From: Galbula dea | Lineage: Eukaryota > Chordata > Aves > Piciformes > Galbulidae | Direction: 5' to 3' | Length of the DNA: 64,000 nt | Assembly: GCA_013399015.1 (NCBI GenBank) | Contig: VWZX01005770.1 | Location: 1,150,698 to 1,214,697 of the forward strand | In this document: positions 12,901 through 25,076 of the stretch, piece by piece | How the letters are laid out: each line of letters begins with the position of its first letter | Numbering within the stretch: position 1 is the first letter of the stretch | Notes under the pieces: model-generated | Told to the model about the DNA's origin: nothing | What the model saw: the letters and a program-made list of their open reading frames with translations, nothing else | The model's database searches: none | Program-made: the position numbers and the translations under genes

Positions 12901-15900
12901 AATGTTCTGAAATATGCAGATGGCTATAACCACTTGATCTTGGATTTGATTTATACATCAGAATCAAAAATGCCATACCTCAATCATAGCAAAATGAACT
13001 TCATGGTGCTAAGAGAAAACACAGACCAGTGAAAGAAGGTTTTACTGGTACATGAACAAAGGAATAATCAAACAGTAAGAATATATCTTTTTCTTGTTGC
13101 AACCAAACAACTGTAGAGGAATAAATCTGAAAAGATAAACAGCCAGTAGAAAGATATCAGCTTTGGCAAGAAAATCTCTGGACATACAGGCAGTGGTTTC
13201 TACAACCCAAGAAACAATGATGGTAAAAATGACCAGAGGCACTGTCTTTTCTCCCTTTGTCTCAGCTCATTTAACATTGAGAGAATTGGAAGAACTAGTC
13301 TAATTAGTGCAAAGTAATAAACAAGATTTTAATTTTCAGTTCAACGTTAAGAAAACTGCAGAGCCAGTCCAGCCTCGAGCACTCCTGAAGTTTCCCAACA
13401 TTTATGGCCCCAAACCAGTAGTAACTTCACCTGAAATTGTTAACTACACACAGTACTCCCTGAAGACAACAGAAGAAGCAGCTACTGGGAAACATAGTGC
13501 TTTGGATGAGAACAGGATGAAGATACAAGTCAACGAGGAGCTGTTTGTTCTTCCTCAAAACGGTAGGAGCTTTTGGTCTTCAGAATAACAGTTGCTTTTC
13601 TGGGTGTAGAACTGTGCTACCTCTGAGAATAATGTGATTGTTGTCAGAAAAAGAAATGTGAAAATGAAGACTTGGAGATCTCATTTTTGCTCTCATCATG
13701 AGCATTCTAAGTCAGTTCTGTCTTCAAAGCATATGCTTAATAGAAAGTAGTCATAGAGCTCATCAGGACATTCAGATAAATCTGTAGTTGTGTGTGGTCG
13801 TAACTTGTTTTGTACCTAAACATCTTTTGTGCTGAGGAATCTGGCTTACTGGAAACAGGCATTTTGTAGAAAGACATAGATTTAGTGTAGTTTGACTGGA
13901 GCAGTTGCCAGATTCTGAGTGAAATACCTGGCCAAAACTAGGCAGAGTATCTCCTGGAGGACAAATGCTAGCTGCACAGCAACTGTCCTTGTCAGGGACA
14001 TCAGCAGCAGGGCTTCAAGCTTCTGTTTTATTTTCTCTGCAACTTTTTTCCCACATGTTTGTTGATATGGTCTTGGCTCGTTGTAATGTGCCATGAAACC
14101 GAAGGCTGACACCTCAGACAGTTTTGCCAAACAGAATTCTTGTTTTCCAGCCAGCCCAAAGAGTAACGTGCCAAAGCCCAGGACATAAGACTCCTGGAGC
14201 CTGAGAGAAAATGCAAAGTTAATTGTATACATCTGGCAGCACATCTGGGTTGCTTCCATACTGATTTCTACCTTCACAGTTGCCTTTTAACAGGAAAATT
14301 GACTCTTATAGTTACCACATTAATAAAACCTTCCTGAAGCTTTGCCAGACACAATGCCATCTGCCATGTTTTGTGGTGGTGTAAGAAAACACCTGGTTTT
14401 GGTTTGGTTTTTGGTTTTGTTTTTAAATGGCTTGAGATTATATTTTTGTCCTTCTGGGAGGATGATAGCTACATTCATCTCTCCACCCTGAGACTTGTGA
14501 GTATGGAAAAGAAAGTACCATAAAAAGCAGGTACATTAGAGAAAAAGACCATCTGAGCTACATCCTTAGGTGGCAGGGAAAAGATTATAGGGTGGAGAGA
14601 CTGATGGATGATGGTTACATGCAGGCTAAAGCTGGTTGGTGTGTGCTGTAAGAGTCTCTGCACTGCTAATGGCACAAGCAAGTTTGTTTCCTGCTGTGCC
14701 TGATTTTATAGCTTAAGGGTTGCTGAAGTAAAGGCAGAGGTTGTTGCATTCTCCTTTTGGTGACATATTGAACTGGTCTGGACTGTGGCTGTGATTTTTA
14801 GGAGGTTTGGTCCCGCTATTGTTTTCTGTGTGAATCAGAACTGACCTTGCAGATAAGGGGGTTTAATGACAAAAAGCTACGTCTTCCCTTTCAGTCTTGC
14901 AACTTGCTTTATTTCAGTATGAAATATGTGCTCAATTTCAAAATCCCATGTGGAGAAACTGCCTCACAGCTTCCCAAGCTCATTATCTTCAGCTTGATCA
15001 AGTGATATGGAAATAGATGTCTTCTGCATAACAAAGACTGTATTTTTAAAATTTAAAAAATGTTTAGAGAAGTCTGAACTAATGCACAGTTGCATGGCAG
15101 CTCAAAAGCAGACTCAAGTTCTCATTCCAAAGAAAACAATATTTAATTTACCACTGCAAGTTAAAAACAACTTAAACCAATATAATGAGTAATGAGTGCA
15201 GTTTAGACACCTTGGTCAAGGCACAAGGTAAAAGAGCAAATGTGTGAACCACCCGAGAGCACAAGTTGGTAGAAACCAGAAGCCTCATCCTAGCACTGTA
15301 GAAAGAGCTGAAAGAGTGAGGAAACAGAGCGAAAAGAAAATGGGATGGTGGGGGAAGAAGGAATATAAATGATCTAGTAAGACATTTAGAAAAGTTGAGT
15401 CACAACAGGGTGGATTTGTTCTCCTTGGAAGGTGAAGACTTGCTTGCTAAAGGGTTTATTTCACTTGCAGGTGTAGTAAAGGACGTGTGTGTCACAGAGC
15501 ACTTGAACCCTGAGAGGGCAGCCAGTTGTAACCAGGCCCCTGAGCTGCGCTACTCCCTTGTGTATGATCAACAAAAAGCCGAGCTGCATGTGGCCCTTCT
15601 GGAAGGTAAGGGACAGAGATCTTCCACTGGTGATTCTCCAGCTGGGGGCTACAAGACACCTATTGGTTTTCTAGAGAGTTCCCCTCCTGCCTTAAAATCA
15701 ACATGTGTCTCCAGGACCACTGGATGTTTCACTGGTTTGGGGCTTGCAGAATAGAAACAACTGGCAATGTCACTGCTTGAAGTGAACATGCAGGGCATGG
15801 TTTGGAAACAATTGTTTGCACAGCTGAGAAGCAGAAGTGAGGAACCTGGATGGGGTCCTCCAGTCCCAGATATAGAAAAAAGCAACCTTTTATTTTTCCC

Positions 15901-18723
15901 ATTGGGGGCAAGGGGAAGCGGGGTTGCTATGTCCTTCCTCTACAACTTTTTTTCTTTAACTTGACCACTCCCTACTGCTTCTTCCTCAAGTCAAGTCAAA
16001 GGCTGAGCTGGAGATACCAGACTTATCTTTTAAGCCCCTGAGGAAGGTCCCTCTGGCTGCACCTGGCCAGGCAACCAGGCTCTGTGTCACTCTCTGAAGG
16101 GGGAACCAACAACTGTAACAACTTCTCCACTCAGTGCTGGAGCATCATCAGTTCCTCTGGGAAAGTAAAATAAGCTGACTGAATAATTCATGCACAGTGC
16201 AGATCTCTCTGGAAAGCTAATCAAATCACAGCCTCTGAAGTGAGAATTGAAAGGGTGCCGAATGGCAGCCGCTACTGTCAGCTGCCTGCCAGCAGCAAGA
16301 CCTCAGCTCCTGTCCCAGGTGAACACCTGCACTTGCCACTCTGGCTCTGCTCCTCAGCTCCACTTCCTTGAGAAACCGGGAGACCCGTATGAACCATGGG
16401 GCCCAGCAGCTCAGGAGCAGCTGTCCTTGGACTGCAGCAAGGACTTCAGTTTTGCCACAAAGTCATGCTGCTTCATGACCCCCCTTGGAGGTACATGCGC
16501 TCCTCTTGCTGCGGAGATGGTAGAGAGGTTCTGCTGATGCAGCACAAGAGGAGTCTGAAATGCCATTCTCACTCTAGGCTTTTCAACATTAAATTAGGGA
16601 TGAATATCTCTTGACACAGATTTTTTTTAGGCTGTGGGATGGCCTCTGAAGGAGTCTTTTACCAGAGGTTGGACAAGCAGAAGGTAATAATCCTTAGATG
16701 TATCCTCCACTGGCCTGCAAAGGTGGATGTGTGCCAGGAGGGAGGCTTCTCCCATTACTGGTGTCTGTGGATCACTGTGGCTTTTAAAGCTTTTGTAAGA
16801 AGCTTTCTTTGTGCACCAAGATAAAAGTGAGATTTGCCCATCCTTGTGCCATGCTGTGTCTCATGTCATTGGTGCTCTGCATCTTTCAACAGAGCAGGTT
16901 TCCTTGAGCTCAGCTGCTGCTCTCCCAAAACTAACAAAATCCTTCTGCAGTGGCAGATGAACAGGTGCATTGTGCCACATGAGGAGAACACCAGACCATG
17001 GGCTCATGGCTGAGTCTGTCTTGTGCAAGCGGGAACAGGGGATAACGGCTGTGCAGCTTTTTTATTATATATATGGCTATCATGAAATAAGCAATTTAGC
17101 TACAGATATTTCAGGGCTGTCTTTTGTGAGAAGTCCTTACAATCAATCTTCATTTTCCAGCTATGCATGGTGGAATGAGTGGGGACCAAGACGCTGGCTG
17201 CCACTGCTACATACTGGGCACACTGGTGAGCAAGTCTGGTATTGCTGAGGCCCAAACAGAGCTGAAGAAGAAGGTGCTTCACACCCTCTGGGAGGAGGTC
17301 CTGCGGTTCCCATTAAAAGAAGAGGAGATGCCAGAGGGGACACTCACTCTCACCCTGAGAAACTGTGACAAGTTCTCCAGGCACAGCATTGTGGGGGAAC
17401 TCAAACTGAACCTTGTGAACATGGAGGAGTCCTTTGGGACTGCTCAATGGGAAAGGCTAAAGATCCCAGAGAAGGTATGGACTCACTCTGTGTTGATAGC
17501 CCAGAGACTAATGATTAATTGTTTGGACAAAAGAAACCTTCCAAGATGGCTGCATGTCAGTGGGTAGCTTTATTTGTTTGGAGTTGAGTTTAGAGGGGTG
17601 ATATGTGACCACAGAGGTCCCTTAGCACTGCTTTGTGGTGGTCTGTAGCTAACCATTTCAGAAAGCAATCAAAGGCTCATCAGCCCAGGCTTTCCATCTA
17701 CAACTCCTGGCAGTTAAGATGTGTCAAAACTCCCTCTCACCCTCCCTCAATGAGGTGACAATCTGAAACCGGTATCTGTAATTCAAAGCCTATGTCTAGA
17801 AAAAGTGACTGGAGTTTCTGTGAATAAGGGATGCGAGACAGTGGTGGCACAAGGCGAAATACCAGAGAGTGCTTACAGAGCAAGACAGAGGGGCTCTGCA
17901 GAACCTGGTATGCGTAGGGCATATGGTGGCACCCCAGGGAGTCTTCAGCTAGGAGTGAAAAACACTGTTGGGAATGAAGTGTGGGACTGAAGACCACTTA
18001 CCCTTAATGTGATTGATCCAGCAGTGTTGTTCATTCTGGGAGGCGTCAAACTATCACTCAATGTGTTGTGTTGGTTTTCTCAAATATCAAAACCTCCCTT
18101 TCCTTCCTTATCTACATCTTCTCAGCTGCACAGACAGCAAAAATGGAGGAAAGAATTCCAACAGTACTTGAAGTAGGTACAGGGGATGCTTCATGTGCAC
18201 CAGGAGCCTTTTCCCTGCCATAAACTAGATTATTCTTCTAGCAGCAGCAGTACACTTAACAACATGGCAGCAGGACCTTATCACTGCTAGTACATTGCTA
18301 CAAGCAGGTACCTATTCTATGCTGGTATGCTACAGGGTGAGGAATGCAAAACACCACCAGCACTGTTACTGAGCAGGCTGAAATAAATTGTTGCCTGTCA
18401 CCATCAGGGTGAGGGCCACTGAGCTGGCCACTGACACAGAGTACGAAGTTAGCATTTATGATTTCCAGTAATGCTGATTTATCTGATCACCACTTGAATG
18501 CTAATAGGCCTGATGATTAAAAAAACCTCTGGTAGCGAAAGAGGCAGCAGAAACAAATGGGTGGTCTGAATCAGTCTAATAAACTTCAAGCACATGGCAA
18601 AATATTTGCCTAAAAGCCATAAAATGAAGTGAACTCCCAATCTACTGCTGTAAAAAGAGATGGCCAAAAGAAATTTCTCCAATATAATGGTTTAGATTCC
18701 TAAAGTGAGAGAAATTAAGCTCT

Positions 18724-18768
<45 letters not shown>

Positions 18769-21700
18769 TCTCTGCTTTATATCAATACCCAAGGAACAGC
18801 CTGTTTGCAGCGATGGTCAGTTGTCATTCCAGCACACCTGATGGAGTTGTGACACACTGGGTACTCTGCCTTGGTCTAGTTTCACAACCATGCACAGAAA
18901 CAGGGCAGCATTCATTTCTTCTCCAGGCTGACAGCATAAGGTTAACACTAACAGTACTGCTGAACAGTGCCCCAGTTTGAGCTGAGGATGTGCAGTGAAA
19001 GCTGAATTTGCGTCATCTGGGACCTGAGAGAGCCAACCATTGCACAGATAGCTTATATACAGATCCTGAATCATTCATTGAGAACCAGAGCAGGAGGGAG
19101 TGAGGAAGAGCTGATCAAAAAAGCAGAGCTATTTTTGACAGTATCCATCCAGGAACAAAGTTACCTGGCTTTGTATAAAGTCTCACATTTCCTACCTTCC
19201 CAGTAATTCTCCCACGGAAAAGGGAAATTGCTCAGAGGGGAGCTTACAGCTAACCAGGTAATGTAATTAGTATTCAGGAATTCATGGACTGCTGTGAGCA
19301 ATGCAAAGTGTAGATATCGCAGACTGATACCCTTATCTTGTCTTCCTTCCCTCCCAGAGCTTTGCTAATGGCAGCGATGATAGCAGCTCCTCTCATAGCA
19401 CCTTCCCTTTCGCTGTTTCAGAGTGTCCCACGCACGTAGTTCATGGATGACCCCTTGATGCTTTTTATCCTTCTTGCACAGAAAGAAAGCTGAAGCTCTG
19501 GCAGCTGTGTGAATTTGCAAAGTGCAGGTTATGGATCTAATAGGAAAGAAAAAAAATTCCAAAATCCAGAAGGAGAGGGAAGGAAAAGCACCTCTGGCTT
19601 GATCTCTTCACACAGAACTCCAGCAGAGGCTAACCAGTGCAGGTTTTGGTTTCATGTGGATACAGGCTGGTCAAAAACTCAGTAAGAACATCAGGAGCTA
19701 GAAAGCTCTAAGCACAAAATGTGACACGTGCCTACCCTGTGTATGTTTCTGGGTGCCTGCGTGCATGTGTGCACGTTCACAGAGCCCTGCCCCCTAATCT
19801 CCACTCTATCTATCTGTGCCTGGAGCTACAGGAGCCAAATCCTAGCCAAGAGCTTTAGAGCGGTGAGATGCAAAGGGGATAAATAGACAAAAGCAACTTG
19901 TGACTTGCCTAACAGTGGTTTTATATTGAGGTGGTATTTGTATTTGTCCTTCTGTGTACAAACACCTATTCTTTTGTAGTGGACACACAGCCATCTGAAT
20001 CTGTCTCTGGTTTTATGCATGGGGTTTTTTAAGATGCACTTAGATTTAGGACAGGATTTATGTATGCATACGAGCTGAGCCCTTTGTTGCTACCTGAATG
20101 CATGACAAAAATATTTACTTGGACTGCTTTGGGATTGAATTTCAGCCTTCCTTGTTAATGGCCTCCCACCTGATTTGTGCAGAACACATAAGTCATTCAA
20201 ACCAGACAGCGATGACAGCCATGTTTTCTGCAGAGTCAATCAGCTCATGCAGAGCATACAGGGGCCTGTCCTTGCCTGTTGCAAGTAACCAGCTGAAAAC
20301 TAAATTTGAAATATTTATGGCTCACTTAGAAGCAAGAGGGCAGAGAACAGAAATGGCCTGGAGAAGGTTTGTCTGTCCTAAAGTGTGTAAATTATATGAA
20401 GGAGTCCAAAGGGAGTCTATTGAATTGACACTGGTTTTCTGGGTCTCTTCTGGGTCATTAACCTCACATTAAACCAGACTTCTGTCACAAGCTTCTACTC
20501 ACTGAGAGACTAACTGCTCCCCTTTTGCCCCTGGCCACAGGCTGACATCTCTTTTCACCCTGGCATGGGCTTTCTCTCCTTCCATGCTGGCTCCTGAGAA
20601 GGAAATGGCACTGGGCACAGCAATGGGATGGGTGGTATGGTGATGTGCAGTGTGGTAATGGGTGGTGTAGGGATGTTCTTCTGCTTCTCCCTCAGGTGTT
20701 TGTCCAGGATGAGCGGGAAGGAGGGTGAGAAAGGTGAGGAGGTTAAGAGGCCAATCACTAATGGGAAGAGGGAGAGGAGAGGAGAGGAGAGGAGAGTGGC
20801 CCCCTGAAGTAATCTCCTGGTGGTTGAGAGCGTTTATGCTGGAGGATATTCCACAGGAACAGTGGGGAAAGTGGCTCACAGGCCTGAGGGAATACAGGCT
20901 GAGGAGGGAGGGGAGAAGCTAATGGAGGATTTTGTGTTTTGATTTTTTTCCCATGCCAGTAAGGATGCTAGAGAAGGTTTGGCTCTGGTTCCAACATGGG
21001 CAGCACAGCACCAGGTTTTGCCTACTTTTTCCCAGGAAGCCCTACACTCCTGCTAGGCAGTGTGGACTGGGGTCCATGCCTGGTCAGAGCCTCCTGACAG
21101 AAAGAGCAGCTGAAATGAAGAGTGAATGATGAAAAGCAGTAATGGAAGTGGGGGACATAAATAAATGGCAGCTACATAACCTCTCAAAAAAAGTGTATCT
21201 GACTACTTGCATGTAGTTTAGCCCCAAATCCTCTTCTTCTGCCAAAGCATTTCCTTAAAAGTAGATGTTCAGAAGCAGTTATTTCCCAGTGACAAAGCAA
21301 TAACTCATATGATGGGGATCTTATGAGTGAAGGAGCCCTCTCAGACATCTGTGCCAGGTTTATTCTCATCCAGTGTAACTGGAAAGATCTCCTGTACAAA
21401 GACAGGGAGGCAACTTGGTCACTCCACAACCTTCTACCCACTACCTTGTAATATTTAGATTTCCTAGTGCTATGGCCAAGATTATATAAAAAATTAACCC
21501 TTCCTGTATCTCCATTTCCAGGAGCCATCTACAGGCCATGGGGAGGTTCTGCTCTCTATCAGTTACTTGCCAGCAGCTAACCGCCTGCTGGTGGTGATTA
21601 TTAAGGCTAAAAATCTCCATTCCAAGCAGCTGAAAGATCTACTTGGCAATGGTGAGTAGAAGAGCAAAAAACCAGAGACTGTTGTTGCTGGTATGTAAAT

Positions 21701-22227
21701 CTAGAAAGAAAGTGGGAAGGGTGGTGTTTGGCAGGAAAAAAACCTAAAGTTTGACCTAGAAAGTCAGAGATTTGAATGATTTCTGCAAAGGGAAAGCCAA
21801 ACCCTTGAAGATCAATGTTTCTTATGTTCTCTCTCTTAGTCTGATGTCACCAATTAAAATTCTCTCACTTTAATTTCATTGCATGCTCATTAAAATGATG
21901 TCTCTCTCCACTTCCTATACAGATGTTTCTGTCAAGGTGACACTGAGACATCAGTCCTTGAAGCTGAAGAAGAAGCAGACTAAACGTGCAAAACACAAGA
22001 TCAACCCTGTGTGGAATGAGATGATCATGTTTGAGGTTCCTCAAGAGCTTCTGCGTGCCTCCAGTGTGGAGCTGGAAATGCTGAGCCAAGATGGTGCTGG
22101 GCAAAGCCATGTGCTTGGCAAGTGCAGCCTAGGCTTACATGTAACAGGAACAGAAAGGAACCACTGGGAAGAAATGCTGAGGAACCCCAGGAGACAGATA
22201 GCCATGTGGCACCAGCTCCACATGTAG
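6797..22227 (+). CDS. SYT13: Synaptotagmin-13, complete six-exon coding span
   Basis: The joined exons 6797-6979, 13340-13562, 15471-15605, 17161-17474, 21522-21651 and 21923-22227 total 1290 bp, or 429 residues; to my knowledge human SYT13 is about 426. All introns are GT-AG and every splice phase is consistent. The product is an atypical type I synaptotagmin. It has a short N-terminus, one membrane segment (about residues 5-27) with a following Cys-rich patch, a linker, a C2A domain (about 158-278) and a C2B domain (about 290-425). C2B has a polybasic KLKKKQTKRAKHK and ends in the synaptotagmin-type WHQL motif. The clustered aspartates that bind calcium in SYT1 are not seen, which fits the calcium-independent reputation of SYT13 in vesicle trafficking. 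The start ATG has a strong context (gaccATGg) and opens the recognisable SYT13 N-terminus. PRDM11 converges on it from the - strand. Confidence 0.96.
8045..8565 (+). mobile_element. CR1 LINE, ORF2 C-terminal fragment
   Basis: The + strand frame reads as the CR1 ORF2 region after the reverse transcriptase: KDLGVFGGQQVNMSQQCD-like, then REVIVPLYSALVRPQLENCV, a RRATKLMKGL motif and LGLFGLEEAQ. Downstream, frameshifted homology continues to about 8565. The 3' tail is absent, so both ends are truncated. Confidence 0.9.
10303..11722 (+). mobile_element. CR1 LINE with endonuclease region and internal deletion
   Basis: This + strand copy keeps a 5' part of ORF2 rarely seen in truncated CR1 copies. 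Segments include the endonuclease-type motifs GGFNYPDICW, LLDLILTNKEG and CSDHEMVEFRF, then the spacer GPDGMHPRVLRELAEV and GDWMKANVTPVFNKGKKEEP at the start of the reverse transcriptase. The sequence then jumps directly to the CR1 3' end (ccaggtcccttccaactcc and the ttctgtgattctgtg tail). The reverse transcriptase core and the ORF2 C-terminus are therefore deleted. Frameshifts and stops show it is dead. Confidence 0.9.
13340..13562 (+). CDS. SYT13: SYT13 coding exon 2 (linker)
   Basis: Starts in phase 0 after the acceptor attttcag and encodes FNVKKTAEPVQPRALLKFPN through LFVLPQNG, the SYT13 linker between the membrane helix and C2A. It ends with one base of the next codon (AAC G|gtagga). The exon is 223 bp. 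Confidence 0.95.
13563..15470 (+). other. SYT13: SYT13 intron 2
   Basis: Donor gtagga, acceptor acttgcag, about 1.9 kb. No repeat or coding element is recognisable. A - strand open frame at 13882-14277 has no family resemblance. Confidence 0.8.
15471..15605 (+). CDS. SYT13: SYT13 coding exon 3 (start of C2A)
   Basis: Completes a split Gly and encodes VVKDVCVTEHLNPERAASCN through KAELHVALLE, which enters the C2A beta-sandwich. It is 135 bp and ends with one base of the next codon at GAA G|gtaagg. Confidence 0.94.
15606..17160 (+). other. SYT13: SYT13 intron 3
   Basis: Donor gtaagg, acceptor cattttccag, about 1.55 kb. Nothing else is recognised in it. Confidence 0.8.
17161..17474 (+). CDS. 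SYT13: SYT13 coding exon 4 (C2A body)
   Basis: Encodes AMHGGMSGDQDAGCHCYILG through TLTLTLRNCDKFSRHSIVGE to LKIPEK. These are the C2A strands, including the LTLTLR strand and the DKFSRHS loop where calcium-binding synaptotagmins have clustered aspartates; here most are replaced. It is 314 bp and ends in phase 0 at AAG|gtatgg. Confidence 0.95.
18725..18768 (+). repeat. Compound microsatellite (TC)11(AC)11
   Basis: Eleven TC units (18725-18746) run directly into eleven AC units (18747-18768) within SYT13 intron 4. A perfect tract like this is likely to be length-polymorphic. Confidence 0.97.
20771..20796 (+). repeat. (GGAGA)n short tandem repeat
   Basis: Five consecutive copies of a GGAGA unit lie in a purine-rich stretch of SYT13 intron 4. 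Confidence 0.9.
21522..21651 (+). CDS. SYT13: SYT13 coding exon 5 (start of C2B)
   Basis: Encodes EPSTGHGEVLLSISYLPAAN, RLLVVIIKAKNLHSKQLKDL and LGN. These are the first strands of C2B, with the synaptotagmin signature LxxSISYLPAANRL. It is 130 bp and ends with one base of the next codon at AAT G|gtgagt. Confidence 0.95.
21923..22227 (+). CDS. SYT13: SYT13 coding exon 6 (C2B end, stop)
   Basis: Starts after the acceptor ctatacag with DVSVKVTLRHQ. It carries the polybasic KLKKKQTKRAKHK, the INPVWNEMIMFEVP strand shared by synaptotagmin C2B domains, and the terminal IAMWHQLHM before a TAG stop. It is 305 bp. The intron before it is only about 270 bp. Confidence 0.96.
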
Positions 22228-23829
22228 GCTCATGATTACTGCCAACCAGATTTCCACCAGTCCTCAGAGCCTGGAGGAATAAGCTGCATTTCACCTTCCA
22301 CATTCCCCTCCATAAAGTTGCTTGGCACAGCATTCTTATACCACCTTCTCTGATTTCCCTGCCTCTTCCTAGCCCAGGAAACTCTCTGGAAAATGTATTT
22401 AAAGGACAATCTGTCACCTAATCAAGTGGTTCTCCCAAACAAAAGGTTTGGCTGCCTGGATGATTTGAATTCATTGTGTTAGCTTGCCCACTGTCATTTC
22501 TGTGAGGCCCTTGTTTCTCTAGAGGGGCAGAGGAGACCAGAGGTATCATGGAACTGTAAACCATGCACTGGCATCCGGCACCATCACTGCAGGCCTTTGA
22601 TGAGTGCTGGCTCCATGACCACAAACACACAGCATGTGTTTTACCAGTCACTGTTTTTCATGATGTTTTACAAGACAGTGAGATATGAAGATCACAAAAT
22701 GAACTTTCACTGCAAACCCAAACTATCAGCATGACAGAGAGAGAGAGAGAAGCCAATGTGCAGTAAATAGATACCTAGCAAAAAGACACAGAACTAAAGG
22801 AGAGAACAGAGGAAGAAGAGCGAGTGAGACAGTTAACACTGTCATCCTGTGTAGCCTTTGAAGCAAACACTGCCAAACAAGAAGTCAAATTCCTTCCTTT
22901 ACTTTTGTTTCCTGGAGTGTTTAATATCTTGTATTTAGGATTCATGAAACCTGCTGAAAATACCAATGTTTCAGGATCCTACAGTAGAATGCCTTTATCT
23001 TCTGTCTTTCCACATTGTCACCCAAGAAGACCCTAAACATACACAGAAATGGATTGCTGATGTTACCTCCAAAAACCATGGACCAAATCTTTCTGCTTAC
23101 TGCCACCTTCTCTGTTTGGGTTTTTCTCAGCTAGAAAGTTCCAAATGCTCAAGTTATATTCCCAGCAACACCTAAGACTAGGCAAAAGAAATGAGCTCAT
23201 TTCATACCTTAGCATTTGATTGATAGTTTTGGTTTGACAGTAGACTATCACACTCAAATCCTTCTACCAGCATTACTCAAACACAACCCTTAAGAACTGC
23301 CATATGTTTCATCAGTTCCAGACAGAAGGAATTCACTGACCAGACAGACTCTCCAGGGCTTGTTTTTCTGTGTGCACTTTCAATATTTGACGTGGCTTAA
23401 ATATTGCTGCTTACTAGCCTTTTTTTTTTGTGTCTAGATGGACTGAAAGTCAGGCATTGGCAGTGACAATTTTGTGATCCCATAAGCACACTGTTTGTCC
23501 TACCACTTAGCTTCAAGTAGTAGACACAGCTTTAAGGGACTTCCACAGGGACAAGGCATCCAAAAACCTGAAAACAGAACAATATAGTTTTTAGTACTGA
23601 AAAACTAAGAGAAATTCATATTTGGAGGGCCAGTTTGATCCTCTGTTTAATTCAAAGTATTAAGCTAGGCTTTATCTAGTATCCATCCCATTTTGATGGC
23701 TTAGTCAAACAGATCTAGCAGATTGTCAAGTGAAGGCTGCCATTCTGTTGGTAAAACCAAACCACCAGAAGCAGTACCTGAAAACTGGCTGAAGTGCCAG
23801 GCTTCAGGGTTATGAACAGGGGAATAAAC

Positions 23830-24780
23830 CTCAGCTGGAAGCCAGTCAGTAGTGGTGACTGGGGCTGGTAGCAGGCTGACATGGTTTAATATGTTCATGA
23901 ATGATCTGGACAATGGGCAGAGTGTGCCATCAGCAAATGATACAAGACTGGGAGTAGCAGTTGATACTCCAGGCAGTTGTGCTGCCATGCAGAGGGATGT
24001 GGAGAAGCTGGAGAAATGGGCTGACAGGAACCCCCTTCAGTTCAGTAGGGAAAAGTGCAAAGCCCTGAACCTGGGGAAGAATAACCTCACGTACCAGCTT
24101 TGCACAAAAGGACCCGGTGTCCACCAGGACACCAAGTTGAACATAAGCCAGCAATGTGCTCTTGCATCAGAGAATGTCAACAGTGTCTTGGGCTGAATTA
24201 GAAAAAGTAGGTCAAGGGAGGTGATCCTTTGTCTCTACTCAGATCTAGAGAGTACTGTGTCTGGTTCTCGGTTCTCCAGTGTAAGATATGGACTTACTAG
24301 AGAGACTGTGGCAAATGGCCATGAAGATGATTAAGGCACTGGAGAATCTTCTGCAGGAAGAGAGGCTGAGATACCTGGGACTGTTCAGCCTGGCCAAGAG
24401 AAGGTTCCAGGGAGAGAACTTATTAGTATGAATAAATACATAATCTGCAGGAGGAGAAAAGAAGATGGAGCCAGACTCTTTTCAGTGATGTCCAGTGACA
24501 GGACAAGAGGCAAAGGCACAACTGGAACATAGGAAATCCCATTTGAATGCATGAAGAAAAAAAAAAAGCAAAACACTCTTTTTTTACTGTGAGGATGGTC
24601 AAACACTGGAAGAAGTTGCCAAGAGAGATTGTCAGGAATGTCCATGCTTGGAGACACTCAGAATGTGATGGGCACGATACAGCACTGGACAACCTGCTCT
24701 TGTTCATCCCACTTTGAACGGGGTTAGGTTTGGACAAGATGATCTCCAGAGCTCCCTTCCACCCTCAGTGATGCTGATAA
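23830..24780 (+). mobile_element. CR1 LINE, 3' half, degraded
   Basis: The + strand reads as CR1 ORF2 from the late reverse transcriptase: FNMFMNDLDNGQ, then MQRDVEKLEKWADRNPLQFS and a degraded KCKALNLGKNNLTYQ. Frameshifted homology to the C-terminal part (LGLFSLAKRR-like) follows, then a decayed 3' end near 24780. Frameshifts, stops and an A-rich insertion near 24556 mark it as old. Confidence 0.88.
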
Positions 24781-25070
24781 CTGAAGAGAAACACAAGGTT
24801 GATGGACACTGAAAACTCTTGTTCCCATTACACTGCTGTTCCCTCTACAGGTTGGTAGCCAGCTGTTATAGGATCATTCAGAAGAGAGCGATAAAATAGC
24901 TTTGAACAAACAGAAAAAGCTAAGTGTGCCAATGAATCTTATAGCCAATGTTTTAATCTCTGATATTGTTCCACTGGCTAGAGGGGATATCAACAACAAC
25001 AAAAAAACCCCGACTACTTGTTTTGCTCTATGGGTTTTTGTTTATTAACAAAAAGCTGTAGGATACTTTG

Positions 25071-25076
25071 AATAAA
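25071..25076 (+). terminator. SYT13: Candidate SYT13 poly(A) signal AATAAA
   Basis: A canonical AATAAA hexamer lies 2.8 kb after the SYT13 stop codon. It is one of several downstream hexamers on this strand, so the assignment is tentative. Confidence 0.3.

Larger units (their letters stand above)
6980..13339 (+). other. SYT13: SYT13 intron 1
   Basis: An intron of about 6.4 kb with donor gtaagg and acceptor attttcag. It contains two CR1 pieces (8045-8565 and 10303-11722). Open frames just after exon 1, for example 7008-7529, start inside the intron, resemble no family and are read as chance. Confidence 0.85.
17475..21521 (+). other. SYT13: SYT13 intron 4
   Basis: Donor gtatgg, acceptor tttccag, about 4.0 kb. 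It contains a compound (TC)n(AC)n microsatellite at 18725-18768 and a GGAGA repeat at 20771-20796. No coding sequence is recognised. Confidence 0.8.

Noticed and set aside
20499..20879. 126-codon - strand frame in SYT13 intron 4
   Set aside because: Pro/His/Thr-rich, lies over a GGAGA repeat and resembles no protein.
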